Of a stretch of 38,300 nucleotides of DNA, positions 1 to 6,332 are shown piece by piece. Both the position numbers and the translations under genes were made by a program. Source of the stretch: Bacteroidota bacterium (GTDB lineage: Bacteria > Bacteroidota > Bacteroidia > Flavobacteriales > Weeksellaceae); NCBI GenBank assembly GCA_023419095.1, contig JAEZYN010000037.1, positions 1 through 38,300 on the forward strand, written 5' to 3'. Below the pieces are notes generated by a model, which saw nothing but the letters and a program-made list of their open reading frames with translations, was not told the origin of the DNA and searched no databases. Every line of letters begins with the position of its first letter. Positions within the stretch are counted from its first letter, which is position 1.

Positions 1-265
1 GTTTTACACCGACTAAAAATCCACCGCCACCAATATTTCCGGCTTGCGGATAAACAACCGCGAGGGCAAATTGTGTTGCGATCGCAGCATCATAAGCATT
101 TCCGCCGTCTTTCATGATTTTTGCACCAGCTTCGCTGGCAAGCGGATGTGCAGAAACTACCAGACCTTTATTTTTCGTGCGGATTTCCTTTACAATATTA
201 ATATCTGTGAACTGTGGATACGCCACAATACTTAAAAACAGAAACAGGAACCGAAATTTCTTCAT
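1..265 (-). CDS. ggt: Gamma-glutamyltransferase, N-terminal fragment (runs off window)
   Basis: Translating the minus strand from the ATG at 265 gives 88 codons with no stop before the window edge, so only the N-terminus is present. Residues 1-18 form a signal peptide ending near AYPQ. After it comes the segment GLVVSAHPLASEAGAKIM, then DGGNAYDAAIATQFAL and a GNIGGGGF glycine stretch, which is the conserved start of the gamma-glutamyltranspeptidase large subunit. The family cleaves gamma-glutamyl bonds of glutathione and related peptides in the periplasm as a self-processing Ntn-hydrolase. The catalytic threonine lies beyond the window. It is divergent from the threonine dehydrogenase gene at 426. 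Family assignment is strong; activity cannot be judged from the fragment. Confidence 0.88.
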   Translation of the reverse strand, partial: MKKFRFLFLFLSIVAYPQFTDINIVKEIRTKNKGLVVSAHPLASEAGAKIMKDGGNAYDAAIATQFALAVVYPQAGNIGGGGFLVGVK

Positions 266-281
266 GGATTTGATTTTCCAT

Positions 282-289
282 CAAAAGTA
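282..289 (-). promoter_or_regulatory. Putative -7 element for the ggt gene
   Basis: The minus strand reads TACTTTTG, an exact match to the Bacteroidota -7 consensus TAnnTTTG, 16 bases upstream of the ATG at 265. No TTG is seen at the usual 17-23 bp spacing upstream (the nearest is about 26 bp away), so only the -7 half is supported. Confidence 0.45.
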
Positions 290-397
290 ATAAAAAACGA
301 AAGCGTTTGCAGAGCAATATTTAATTTAAAGTAACTGATAAAGCCTAATTCAATCATTTTAAAAGCGGCAGATTTAGTTTTAGGCACTTATTTTTTT

Positions 398-405
398 TAA
401 ATTTG
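398..405 (+). promoter_or_regulatory. Putative -7 element for the threonine dehydrogenase gene
   Basis: TAAATTTG matches TAnnTTTG and ends 20 bases before the ATG at 426. The region upstream is T-rich but has no clear TTG at the expected -33 position. Confidence 0.4.
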
Positions 406-425
406 CTTAAAACCAAATTTGACGC

Positions 426-1388
426 ATGAACTCCTCCAAGGAAAAAATACTTATAACCGGTGCACTTGGCCAAATCGGCACCGAACTTACCAACAGATTA
501 GTAGAAATTCACGGTGCTGAAAATGTGATAGCTTCCGGCCTCGACCGCTGGGACAAAAATCTTACTTCAGCGGGATTTTATGAGCGGATGGATGTCTCAA
601 ACACACAACTGGTGAGGCAAATAGTGAAAGATTACGAAATAACCACCGTTTATCATCTTGCCTCGCTGCTTTCCGGAACATCGGAAAAACAGCCGCTTTT
701 CGCTTGGAAACTGAATGTGGAGCCGTTGCTGAATTTTTGCGAGATGGCTAAAGAAGGTTTGCTGAAAAAAATATTTTGGCCAAGTTCAATCGCGGTCTTT
801 GGCACGGGAATCCCAAAAGAAAATGTAGGACAGGACGTGGTGCTGAACCCAACTACGGTGTACGGAATTTCAAAAATGGCCGGCGAAAAATGGTGCGAAT
901 ATTACAATACAAAATTTGGCGTCGATGTGAGAAGCATCCGTTATCCGGGACTTATTTCCTGGAAAACGCCGGCGGGTGGCGGAACGACAGATTATGCCGT
1001 TGAAATTTTCTACGAAGCCATCGAAGAAGGAAAATACACAAGTTTTATTTCAGAAGATACAGCAATGCCGATGCTGTACATGGACGATGCCATCAATGCA
1101 ACTTTGAAATTGATGCATGCTCCAAAAGAGGACTTAAGTGTGCGCAGCTCTTATAATCTGGGGGGAATGTCATTCACGCCAAAAGAACTGGCCAATGAAA
1201 TAAAAAATGAAATGCCGGAATTTGAAATTGATTACCAGCCCGATTTCCGACAGGCAATTGCGGATTCCTGGCCCGCCTCGATCGACGATTCGGTAGCTAA
1301 AAAAGACTGGGGTTTGACTTACGAATTTGATATTACTTCGATGACTAAAGACATGCTGAAAAATCTTAAAGTAAAATTGGACAAGTAA
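426..1388 (+). CDS. L-threonine 3-dehydrogenase, SDR type (NAD-dependent epimerase family)
   Basis: This 320-residue cytoplasmic extended short-chain dehydrogenase has the Rossmann motif TGALGQIG at residues 11-18 and the catalytic pair Y146/K150 in VYGISK, with serines in WPSSIAVFG near residue 120. The segment YPGLISWKTPAGGGTTDYAV is characteristic of the epimerase-like threonine dehydrogenases known from Flavobacterium and Cupriavidus, which oxidise L-threonine to 2-amino-3-ketobutyrate with NAD. They are unrelated to the zinc-dependent Tdh of E. coli. It stands alone on its strand with its own promoter; no kbl (glycine C-acetyltransferase) gene is next to it. An exact substrate other than threonine cannot be fully excluded. 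Confidence 0.85.
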   Translation: MNSSKEKILITGALGQIGTELTNRLVEIHGAENVIASGLDRWDKNLTSAGFYERMDVSNTQLVRQIVKDYEITTVYHLASLLSGTSEKQPLFAWKLNVEPLLNFCEMAKEGLLKKIFWPSSIAVFGTGIPKENVGQDVVLNPTTVYGISKMAGEKWCEYYNTKFGVDVRSIRYPGLISWKTPAGGGTTDYAVEIFYEAIEEGKYTSFISEDTAMPMLYMDDAINATLKLMHAPKEDLSVRSSYNLGGMSFTPKELANEIKNEMPEFEIDYQPDFRQAIADSWPASIDDSVAKKDWGLTYEFDITSMTKDMLKNLKVKLDK

Positions 1389-1717
1389 TCTTTCTGATTT
1401 TACTTCGAACCTACTTTTTTAAGTGAAGGACAAATCAACCGTTTATACTTGCATTACAATTTCTGAGAGATCAAAGCTAAAACTGAAGATTTCACTTCAT
1501 TATGTTGCTTATAAAGCGCTATCATACGCCAAAACGAAAGAGTCGATTATTTAACAGCATCGAATATAGGTTTGATTGTAATCATAAAGGCATTAACAAA
1601 TTATCAGATTTTAGGAGAAAACGGTGTTAATTTAAGTAAAATCAGTCATTTTCATTGGTAATTTAATTTATTATACTTAGCTTTGAGAGTAAGTTTAACC
1701 AAATTAAATTCGTTATT
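1389..1717. other. Intergenic region without a gene
   Basis: This AT-rich 329-base stretch lies between the threonine dehydrogenase and the type IX substrate. I see no convincing ORF, RNA gene or strong terminator hairpin. Its only clear content is the promoter at 1655-1685. A long 5' leader or a small RNA is possible but nothing in the sequence supports one. Confidence 0.5.
1655..1685 (+). promoter_or_regulatory. Bacteroidota promoter for the type IX secreted protein
   Basis: TTG at 1655-1657 and TAGCTTTG at 1678-1685 are separated by 20 bp, a full match to -33 TTG/-7 TAnnTTTG. The -7 element ends 32 bases before the ATG at 1718. Confidence 0.75.
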
Positions 1718-3319
1718 ATGAAAAAAATTTTACTTTTTGCCTCATTTATGGCAATTCCGTTCTTAGGGAACGCGCAAATTTTTCAGGAAAATTTTGACGG
1801 AGCAGGTCCCGGCTTTTCAGCGTGGACGCTGATTGACGTAGACGGGCTTACTCATGAGGCTACCATGGCTGACTTTGACGCAGGTGCCTGGATTAGAAAA
1901 GACCGAGGTGGACCAATTCCGAATTACGGCGGACCGGATAACGATTACGCTGCCATGAGTTCCTCCTGGTACAGCCCTGCCGGAACCTCAAACGATTGGT
2001 TGGTTTCTCCACAAATTACACTTCCTGCTGCAAACACTTATCTTCAATGGGATGCCAAAGCTCAGGACGCTCTTTATCCCGATGGTTACAAGGTAATGCT
2101 CGCCCCGAACGGAGGAAATACCGTGAGTGACTTTACCGTTGAGTTATTCAGCACGTCCGGTGAAAACCCTGCCTGGATTACACGCACCGTAAATCTCGCA
2201 ACGTACTCGGGAACGGCGGTACGTGTAGCATTTGTTAATAATTCAACTGACAAGTTTGTTTTGTTAATAGATAACATTTCAGTAAACCTTGCGCCCACTG
2301 CGGCACCTGACTGTGTAACACAGGTGGCTCCGGCAAACGCGGCTACGGGAATAGATTATACTGCTCCGGTAACACTGTCCTGGACCGCCGCTACCACAGG
2401 TGCTGCGCCGTCAAGTTACGATGTATATCTGGGCACTGCTCCAAACCCTACCACCCTTCTTGCAAATGTAACAGGTACAAGTACGGCAGCAACGGGACTT
2501 GCTCCTTCAACTACCTACTACTGGAAAGTAATTGCTAAAAATGGAGCCGGAGACGCAACAGGATGTACTGAATTCTCGTTCACTACCATGGCAAATCCTT
2601 TTGCGCCATATTGCGGACCCATTAATTTTACGTCCGATACGGAGCCTATTACACTCGTAAATTTTGCGGGAATCGACAATGCAACCTCAGCAACGCTAAA
2701 CGGAACACCTGATCACGAGAACTTTACTACTATAGTAGGAAGCGTAAATCAGGGAAGTACACACACCATTACTTTAAAAGGCAACACTGCCGGAAACTTT
2801 ACCAACAGATTCGTTGTATTTATTGACTGGAACCAAAACGGTGTGCTGAATGATGCCGGTGAAGTATATCAGATCACACAAACCATCGTGAATTCTACCG
2901 GAACAGACGGTGTGCAGGCTGTACAGTCTATTGTGGTACCTACAGATGCAGTAGTGGGCGATACCAGAATGAGAGTGAAAAAGATCTTCGGAACTACCAA
3001 TTATCTTGACCCTTGCGCAGGAGCGTCATTCGGCCAAATCGAAGATTATACGCTTACCGTGGGTGCTCTTGGAGTAAGCGATCAGGCTAAAAACGCGGTG
3101 AAAGTTTATCCCAACCCTGTAGTGGATGTACTAAACATTGAATCACCGGATAAAGTGAAATCAATAACTGTATTTGACGCTACCGGAAGATCAGTTTCCA
3201 CACATGTTCTGAATGCATCAAAATCCCAGGTTAATCTTTCAGCATTAGCTTCAGGAATTTATGTAGTGAATATTGTAACTGACAAAGGTGTGCAGACAGT
3301 AAAAATGATTAAAAAATAG
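1718..3319 (+). CDS. Secreted multidomain protein with type IX C-terminal sorting domain
   Basis: The 533-residue product has a signal peptide (residues 1-20, ending GNAQ) and then an N-terminal beta-sandwich of the cleaved-adhesin/MAM-like (choice-of-anchor J) type to about residue 190. A fibronectin type III domain follows (about 195-290, with the typical YYWKV strand), then a GEVED domain (about 296-446, with FIDWNQNG and an IEDYTLTV end). The last ~75 residues are a type A T9SS sorting domain, beginning KVYPNPVVD and ending in a basic tail. The protein should therefore cross the outer membrane by PorSS/T9SS and be released or surface-anchored. No catalytic motif is visible, so an adhesive or binding role is an inference. 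It is a single-gene unit with its own promoter and terminator. Confidence 0.85.
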   Translation: MKKILLFASFMAIPFLGNAQIFQENFDGAGPGFSAWTLIDVDGLTHEATMADFDAGAWIRKDRGGPIPNYGGPDNDYAAMSSSWYSPAGTSNDWLVSPQITLPAANTYLQWDAKAQDALYPDGYKVMLAPNGGNTVSDFTVELFSTSGENPAWITRTVNLATYSGTAVRVAFVNNSTDKFVLLIDNISVNLAPTAAPDCVTQVAPANAATGIDYTAPVTLSWTAATTGAAPSSYDVYLGTAPNPTTLLANVTGTSTAATGLAPSTTYYWKVIAKNGAGDATGCTEFSFTTMANPFAPYCGPINFTSDTEPITLVNFAGIDNATSATLNGTPDHENFTTIVGSVNQGSTHTITLKGNTAGNFTNRFVVFIDWNQNGVLNDAGEVYQITQTIVNSTGTDGVQAVQSIVVPTDAVVGDTRMRVKKIFGTTNYLDPCAGASFGQIEDYTLTVGALGVSDQAKNAVKVYPNPVVDVLNIESPDKVKSITVFDATGRSVSTHVLNASKSQVNLSALASGIYVVNIVTDKGVQTVKMIKK

Positions 3320-3337
3320 TTTAATCTGCTCAATAGG

Positions 3338-3366
3338 AAGGCCTGCAATTTAGCAGGCCTTTTTTT
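3338..3366 (+). terminator. Intrinsic terminator after the type IX substrate
   Basis: A perfect 9-bp stem, AAGGCCTGC (3338-3346) with GCAGGCCTT (3353-3361), closes a 6-base loop and runs into a T tract, 18 bases after the stop codon. Confidence 0.92.
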
Positions 3367-3385
3367 GATTTATTTAATTGAAACA

Positions 3386-3416
3386 TTGGTAGTTTATCAA
3401 AATATGATTACTTTTG
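3386..3416 (+). promoter_or_regulatory. Promoter of the rpsF-rpsR-rplI operon
   Basis: TTG at 3386-3388, a 20-bp spacer and TACTTTTG at 3409-3416 make a full Bacteroidota promoter, directly after the terminator of the previous gene and 33 bases before the rpsF ATG. Confidence 0.8.
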
Positions 3417-3449
3417 CACCTCGAAATATCTAACAATTTATTTAACATT

Positions 3450-3791
3450 ATGAACAATTACGAAACTGTTTTCATTTTAACTCCCGTTCTGTCTGATACT
3501 CAGGTGGAGGAAGCAGTGCAAAAATTCGAAGATCTATTGACTTCACACAATTGCGAGATCGTTGCCAAAGAAAATTGGGGACTTAAGAAACTTGCTTACC
3601 CAATTCAGCTTAAAAAGAATGGCTTCTACACGCTGATTGAGTTTAAAGGTGAAGGAACTGTGGTTGCAGATTTGGAACTTGCTTTCAAACGTGATGAAAG
3701 AGTCATCCGTTTCCTTACAACAAAATTAGATAAGCACGCGATCGATTACGCTGTGACAAGAAGATCTAAAAACAAATCTGCGAAAGCTTAA
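3450..3791 (+). CDS. rpsF: 30S ribosomal protein S6
   Basis: The 113-residue protein begins MNNYETVFILTPVL and contains the S6 core with WGLKKLAYPI and DERVIRFLTTKLDKHA. S6 binds S18 and 16S rRNA in the platform of the small subunit. An in-frame upstream start at 3414 would overlap the -7 promoter element and add residues foreign to S6, so the ATG at 3450 is preferred. First gene of the S6-S18-L9 operon. No ssb or priB gene is inserted between rpsF and rpsR, unlike in many other phyla. Confidence 0.97.
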   Translation: MNNYETVFILTPVLSDTQVEEAVQKFEDLLTSHNCEIVAKENWGLKKLAYPIQLKKNGFYTLIEFKGEGTVVADLELAFKRDERVIRFLTTKLDKHAIDYAVTRRSKNKSAKA

Positions 3792-3818
3792 TTTTAACCC
3801 ACACAAAAATTTACGACA

Positions 3819-4121
3819 ATGGCAATAGACGATATGGCTAAACAGGCCTCAGCCGGTGGAGAATCTGAAGTAAAATTTCTTACTCCGCTTGACATCAATA
3901 CCAAAACTGATAAAAAATACTGCCGATTCAAGAAATACGGAATCAAGCATGTAGATTATAAAGACGCTAACTTCCTTCTTCAGTTCGTTAACGAGCAGGG
4001 TAAAATTTTACCAAGAAGATACACAGGTACTTCTTTGAAATACCAAAGAAAAGTATCTGCAGCTATCAAAAGAGCAAGACACCTTGCGATGATGCCTTAT
4101 GTAGCTGACTTACTTAAATAA
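3819..4121 (+). CDS. rpsR: 30S ribosomal protein S18
   Basis: This 100-residue protein has the S18 core KYCRFKKYGIKHVDYKD, then GKILPRRYTGTSLKYQRKV and the C-terminal IKRARHLAMMPYV. It has the N-terminal extension of about 25 residues common in Bacteroidota S18. It is the S6 partner on the 30S platform. It starts 27 bases after rpsF and is followed by an unusually structured 169-base gap before rplI. Confidence 0.97.
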   Translation: MAIDDMAKQASAGGESEVKFLTPLDINTKTDKKYCRFKKYGIKHVDYKDANFLLQFVNEQGKILPRRYTGTSLKYQRKVSAAIKRARHLAMMPYVADLLK

Positions 4122-4133
4122 AAAAAATTGCAA

Positions 4134-4161
4134 TTAGCCATTAGTGTTTAGCTTTTGGCTT
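4134..4161 (+). repeat. Degenerate 7-bp repeat array A (TTRGNNN, four units)
   Basis: Read in steps of seven, the sequence is TTAGCCA, TTAGTGT, TTAGCTT, TTGGCTT. Every unit starts TTRG. The outer parts can also pair (AGCCA 4136-4140 with TGGCT 4156-4160) and are followed by a T-rich run, so a weak hairpin is an alternative reading. It begins 12 bases after the rpsR stop codon. Confidence 0.55.
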
Positions 4162-4234
4162 TTTGTTGCTGAATAATAATTAATTCTAACTTGATTTTAG
4201 ATTTCAGGTAGCAGTTTTCGGATCGCGGACAGCG

Positions 4235-4276
4235 TCTCAAATCTTATTTCTAACATCTCACTTCTAACATCTAAAA
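4235..4276 (+). repeat. Degenerate 7-bp repeat array B (TCTNANN, six units)
   Basis: Six contiguous heptads are visible: TCTCAAA, TCTTATT, TCTAACA, TCTCACT, TCTAACA, TCTAAAA. All share TCT at positions 1-3 and A at position 5. Units 3 and 5 are identical. The array ends 14 bases before the rplI ATG and so occupies the leader of that cistron. Confidence 0.75.
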
Positions 4277-4290
4277 AAAGGACAACAACA

Positions 4291-4815
4291 ATGGAAATTA
4301 TCTTAAAAAAAGACGTTGAAAACTTAGGACTTGAGTTTGACACAGTAAACGTAAAGCCTGGTTACGCTAGAAACTACCTTCTTCCCCAAGGTCTGGCTCT
4401 TTTGGCTACTCCAAAGAACAAAGCGAATCTTGAAGCAACTCTGGAAGCGCGTAAGGATGAAGAAGCTAAATTGGTAGCGAACGCTAACGCAATCGTTGAG
4501 CAACTGAAGAAAACAAACATCACTATCGCTACCAAAGTAGGTGCAGGTGACAAACTTTTTGGATCTATCAACAATGCTGATCTTTCAGACGAACTTTCGA
4601 AAGCAGGTGTAAACGTTGACAAAAAATACATCAAAATCCCAGGGAATACTATTAAGAGAACGGGTAAAGTGGAAGCTATCATCAGACTTCACAGAAATGT
4701 AGAGCATACATTCGAGTTTGAAATCGTATCTGACGCTCCTCCTGCACCGGCAGCTCCGAAAGCAGCTCCCGCAAAGAAGCAGACTGAGGAAGAAACAAAT
4801 TCAGAAGAAGCTTAA
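4291..4815 (+). CDS. rplI: 50S ribosomal protein L9
   Basis: The product has 174 residues. The N-terminal domain with MEIILKKDVENLG and VKPGYARNYLLPQGLA is the L9 23S rRNA-binding signature, followed by the connecting helix and the C-terminal domain (GDKLFGSINNADL). After about residue 148 there is an extra tail of some 25 residues, first Ala/Pro/Lys-rich and then acidic (EEETNSEEA), not part of the usual L9 fold. Last gene of the operon, followed by a strong terminator. The preceding 7-bp repeats leave only a short AT-rich/GGAC stretch before the ATG. Confidence 0.96.
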   Translation: MEIILKKDVENLGLEFDTVNVKPGYARNYLLPQGLALLATPKNKANLEATLEARKDEEAKLVANANAIVEQLKKTNITIATKVGAGDKLFGSINNADLSDELSKAGVNVDKKYIKIPGNTIKRTGKVEAIIRLHRNVEHTFEFEIVSDAPPAPAAPKAAPAKKQTEEETNSEEA

Positions 4816-4839
4816 TTCTTCAAAAAAATATCAAAAGGC

Positions 4840-4872
4840 AATCCGGCAAAGTAATTTGTCGGATTCTTTTTT
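4840..4872 (+). terminator. Intrinsic terminator of the S6-S18-L9 operon
   Basis: An 11-bp stem with one G-T wobble (4840-4850 with 4855-4865) closes on the loop GTAA and is followed by CTTTTTT, 24 bases after the rplI stop. Confidence 0.92.
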
Positions 4873-4907
4873 AGGCTTGTAAGCCACGGATTTTTTAATT
4901 AAAAGGC

Positions 4908-4915
4908 TATTTTTG
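4908..4915 (+). promoter_or_regulatory. -7 element next to the CLC start codon
   Basis: TATTTTTG matches TAnnTTTG and ends only three bases before the ATG at 4919. A start point at the usual distance would fall on or next to the ATG, giving a leaderless mRNA. The nearest upstream TTG (4877-4879) is too far (28 bp), so the match is not complete. Confidence 0.45.
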
Positions 4916-4918
4916 CCT

Positions 4919-6316
4919 ATGCTACGGATCCTTGTTTATTTACGGCGCAGTGTAAAAAGAGCGTTCGACAATCTTCACAATGAAAAGCTGAAACACAACC
5001 TGCTGCAGGCCATTCCGTTCTGGATCGGCTCGCTTATCACCGGCGTTTTTGCAGTGATGTATGCGAAAATATTCACTTGGGGCGAGAAGTTGATGAATTT
5101 TATTTTGGACTGGAACGCGTGGATGATCTTCATCATTGCGCCCATCGGTTTCGTGCTTTCGTGGTGGCTCGTGAAAGAATTTGCAGCGTATGCAAAAGGA
5201 AGCGGAATTCCGCAGGTAATGGCGGCGGTGGATCTTGCGAACCCGCGGGAACACAAAATGATCCGCAACCTTTTAAGTCTTAAAATAATTGTTTTTAAAG
5301 TCCTCTCTAGCTTGGCCCTCATCATCGGCGGTGGCGCGGTCGGCCGTGAAGGACCGACAATACAGATTGCCGGTTCGGTTTTTCGCAAAGTAAATGAATA
5401 TCTGCCCAATTGGTGGCCAAAGATCTCCAAAAAAAACATGATTATGACAGGCGCAGCAGCAGGACTTTCGGCCGCTTTCAACACACCGCTGGGCGGAATT
5501 GTTTTCGCTGTGGAAGAACTTTCAAAAACGCATATCAATTATTTCAAAACCGCACTTTTTACCGCCGTTATCATCGCCGGACTTACAGCGCAAACACTGG
5601 CCGGCTCCTATCTTTATCTTGGCTACCCTAAAACCTCGGACGTATCGTTGACCGTGATGTTTCCTGTGATGCTGGTCTCCGGTATCTCGGGGGTTTTTGC
5701 GAGCCAGCTTTCAGTATTGATGCTCAAAATAAATGCGTGGAAGAAAAATTTAAAAACACAAAAAGCACATGTGATTTTTCTGGTCATATCGGCACTTTTC
5801 ATCGCATCACTCGCTTATTTTGTTAATCGCGAGATCTTGGGTTCCGGCAAAGAAATCATGGATAGAACGCTTTTCAGCGAAGACAAACATGAAGAATGGT
5901 ACATGCCGCTTTTCAGAATGATAGGTCCGGCGGTTTCGTTTACTTCGGGCGGCGCGGGCGGAATCTTTGCGCCGGCACTTTCGGCTGGTGCCAGCATCGG
6001 TTCCGTAATTTCAGGCTGGATCCATCTGACGCCCAATGAAACCAATGTGGTAATTCTTTCGGGAATGGTGGCTTTTCTTACCGGAATTACCCGCGCTCCG
6101 TTTACCTCAGCGATTATTGTGCTCGAAATGACGGACCGTCATTCACTCATATTCCACCTGATGCTGGCAGGAATGGTTTCATCAATTGTTTCTTTAATGA
6201 TCAGCCGCAAGTCGCTTTACGATTCTTTGAAAACAACGTATCTCGAAGAACTTCGGAGTGAAACAGAAAAATTTAAAAATAAAAAATCCGACAATAAATT
6301 ATCGGATTCTGTTTAA
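4919..6316 (+). CDS. CLC-family chloride transporter (probable Cl-/H+ exchanger)
   Basis: A 465-residue inner-membrane protein with about ten hydrophobic segments and all CLC anion-site motifs: GSGIPQV near residue 94, GREGP near 142 with the gating glutamate, and GGAGGIFAPALSAGA for the third chloride loop. FNTPLGGIVFAVEEL carries the glutamate that serves as the internal proton site in the E. coli exchanger, so exchange rather than channel activity is inferred. There are no CBS domains. ATG 4919 is chosen because the in-frame TTG at 4913 lies inside the -7 element. No Shine-Dalgarno is present. The 3' end encodes a terminator for the opposing gene. Confidence 0.93.
   Translation: MLRILVYLRRSVKRAFDNLHNEKLKHNLLQAIPFWIGSLITGVFAVMYAKIFTWGEKLMNFILDWNAWMIFIIAPIGFVLSWWLVKEFAAYAKGSGIPQVMAAVDLANPREHKMIRNLLSLKIIVFKVLSSLALIIGGGAVGREGPTIQIAGSVFRKVNEYLPNWWPKISKKNMIMTGAAAGLSAAFNTPLGGIVFAVEELSKTHINYFKTALFTAVIIAGLTAQTLAGSYLYLGYPKTSDVSLTVMFPVMLVSGISGVFASQLSVLMLKINAWKKNLKTQKAHVIFLVISALFIASLAYFVNREILGSGKEIMDRTLFSEDKHEEWYMPLFRMIGPAVSFTSGGAGGIFAPALSAGASIGSVISGWIHLTPNETNVVILSGMVAFLTGITRAPFTSAIIVLEMTDRHSLIFHLMLAGMVSSIVSLMISRKSLYDSLKTTYLEELRSETEKFKNKKSDNKLSDSV
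6281..6308 (-). terminator. Terminator for the minus-strand glutamate synthase-like gene, inside the CLC 3' end
   Basis: Read on the minus strand, 6308-6285 forms a 10-bp stem with one T-G wobble, loop TTTA, and then a T tract (6286-6281). On the plus strand the wobble becomes an A-C mismatch and the tail is not T-rich, so it should work only for the gene ending at 6333. It overlaps the last CLC codons. Confidence 0.8.
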
Positions 6317-6332
6317 AGTCAAATATTTAGTA

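Noticed and set aside
4975..5538. A 187-codon minus-strand open frame inside the CLC gene
   Set aside because: It is antisense to conserved CLC motifs (GSGIP, GREGP) and shows no recognisable family.
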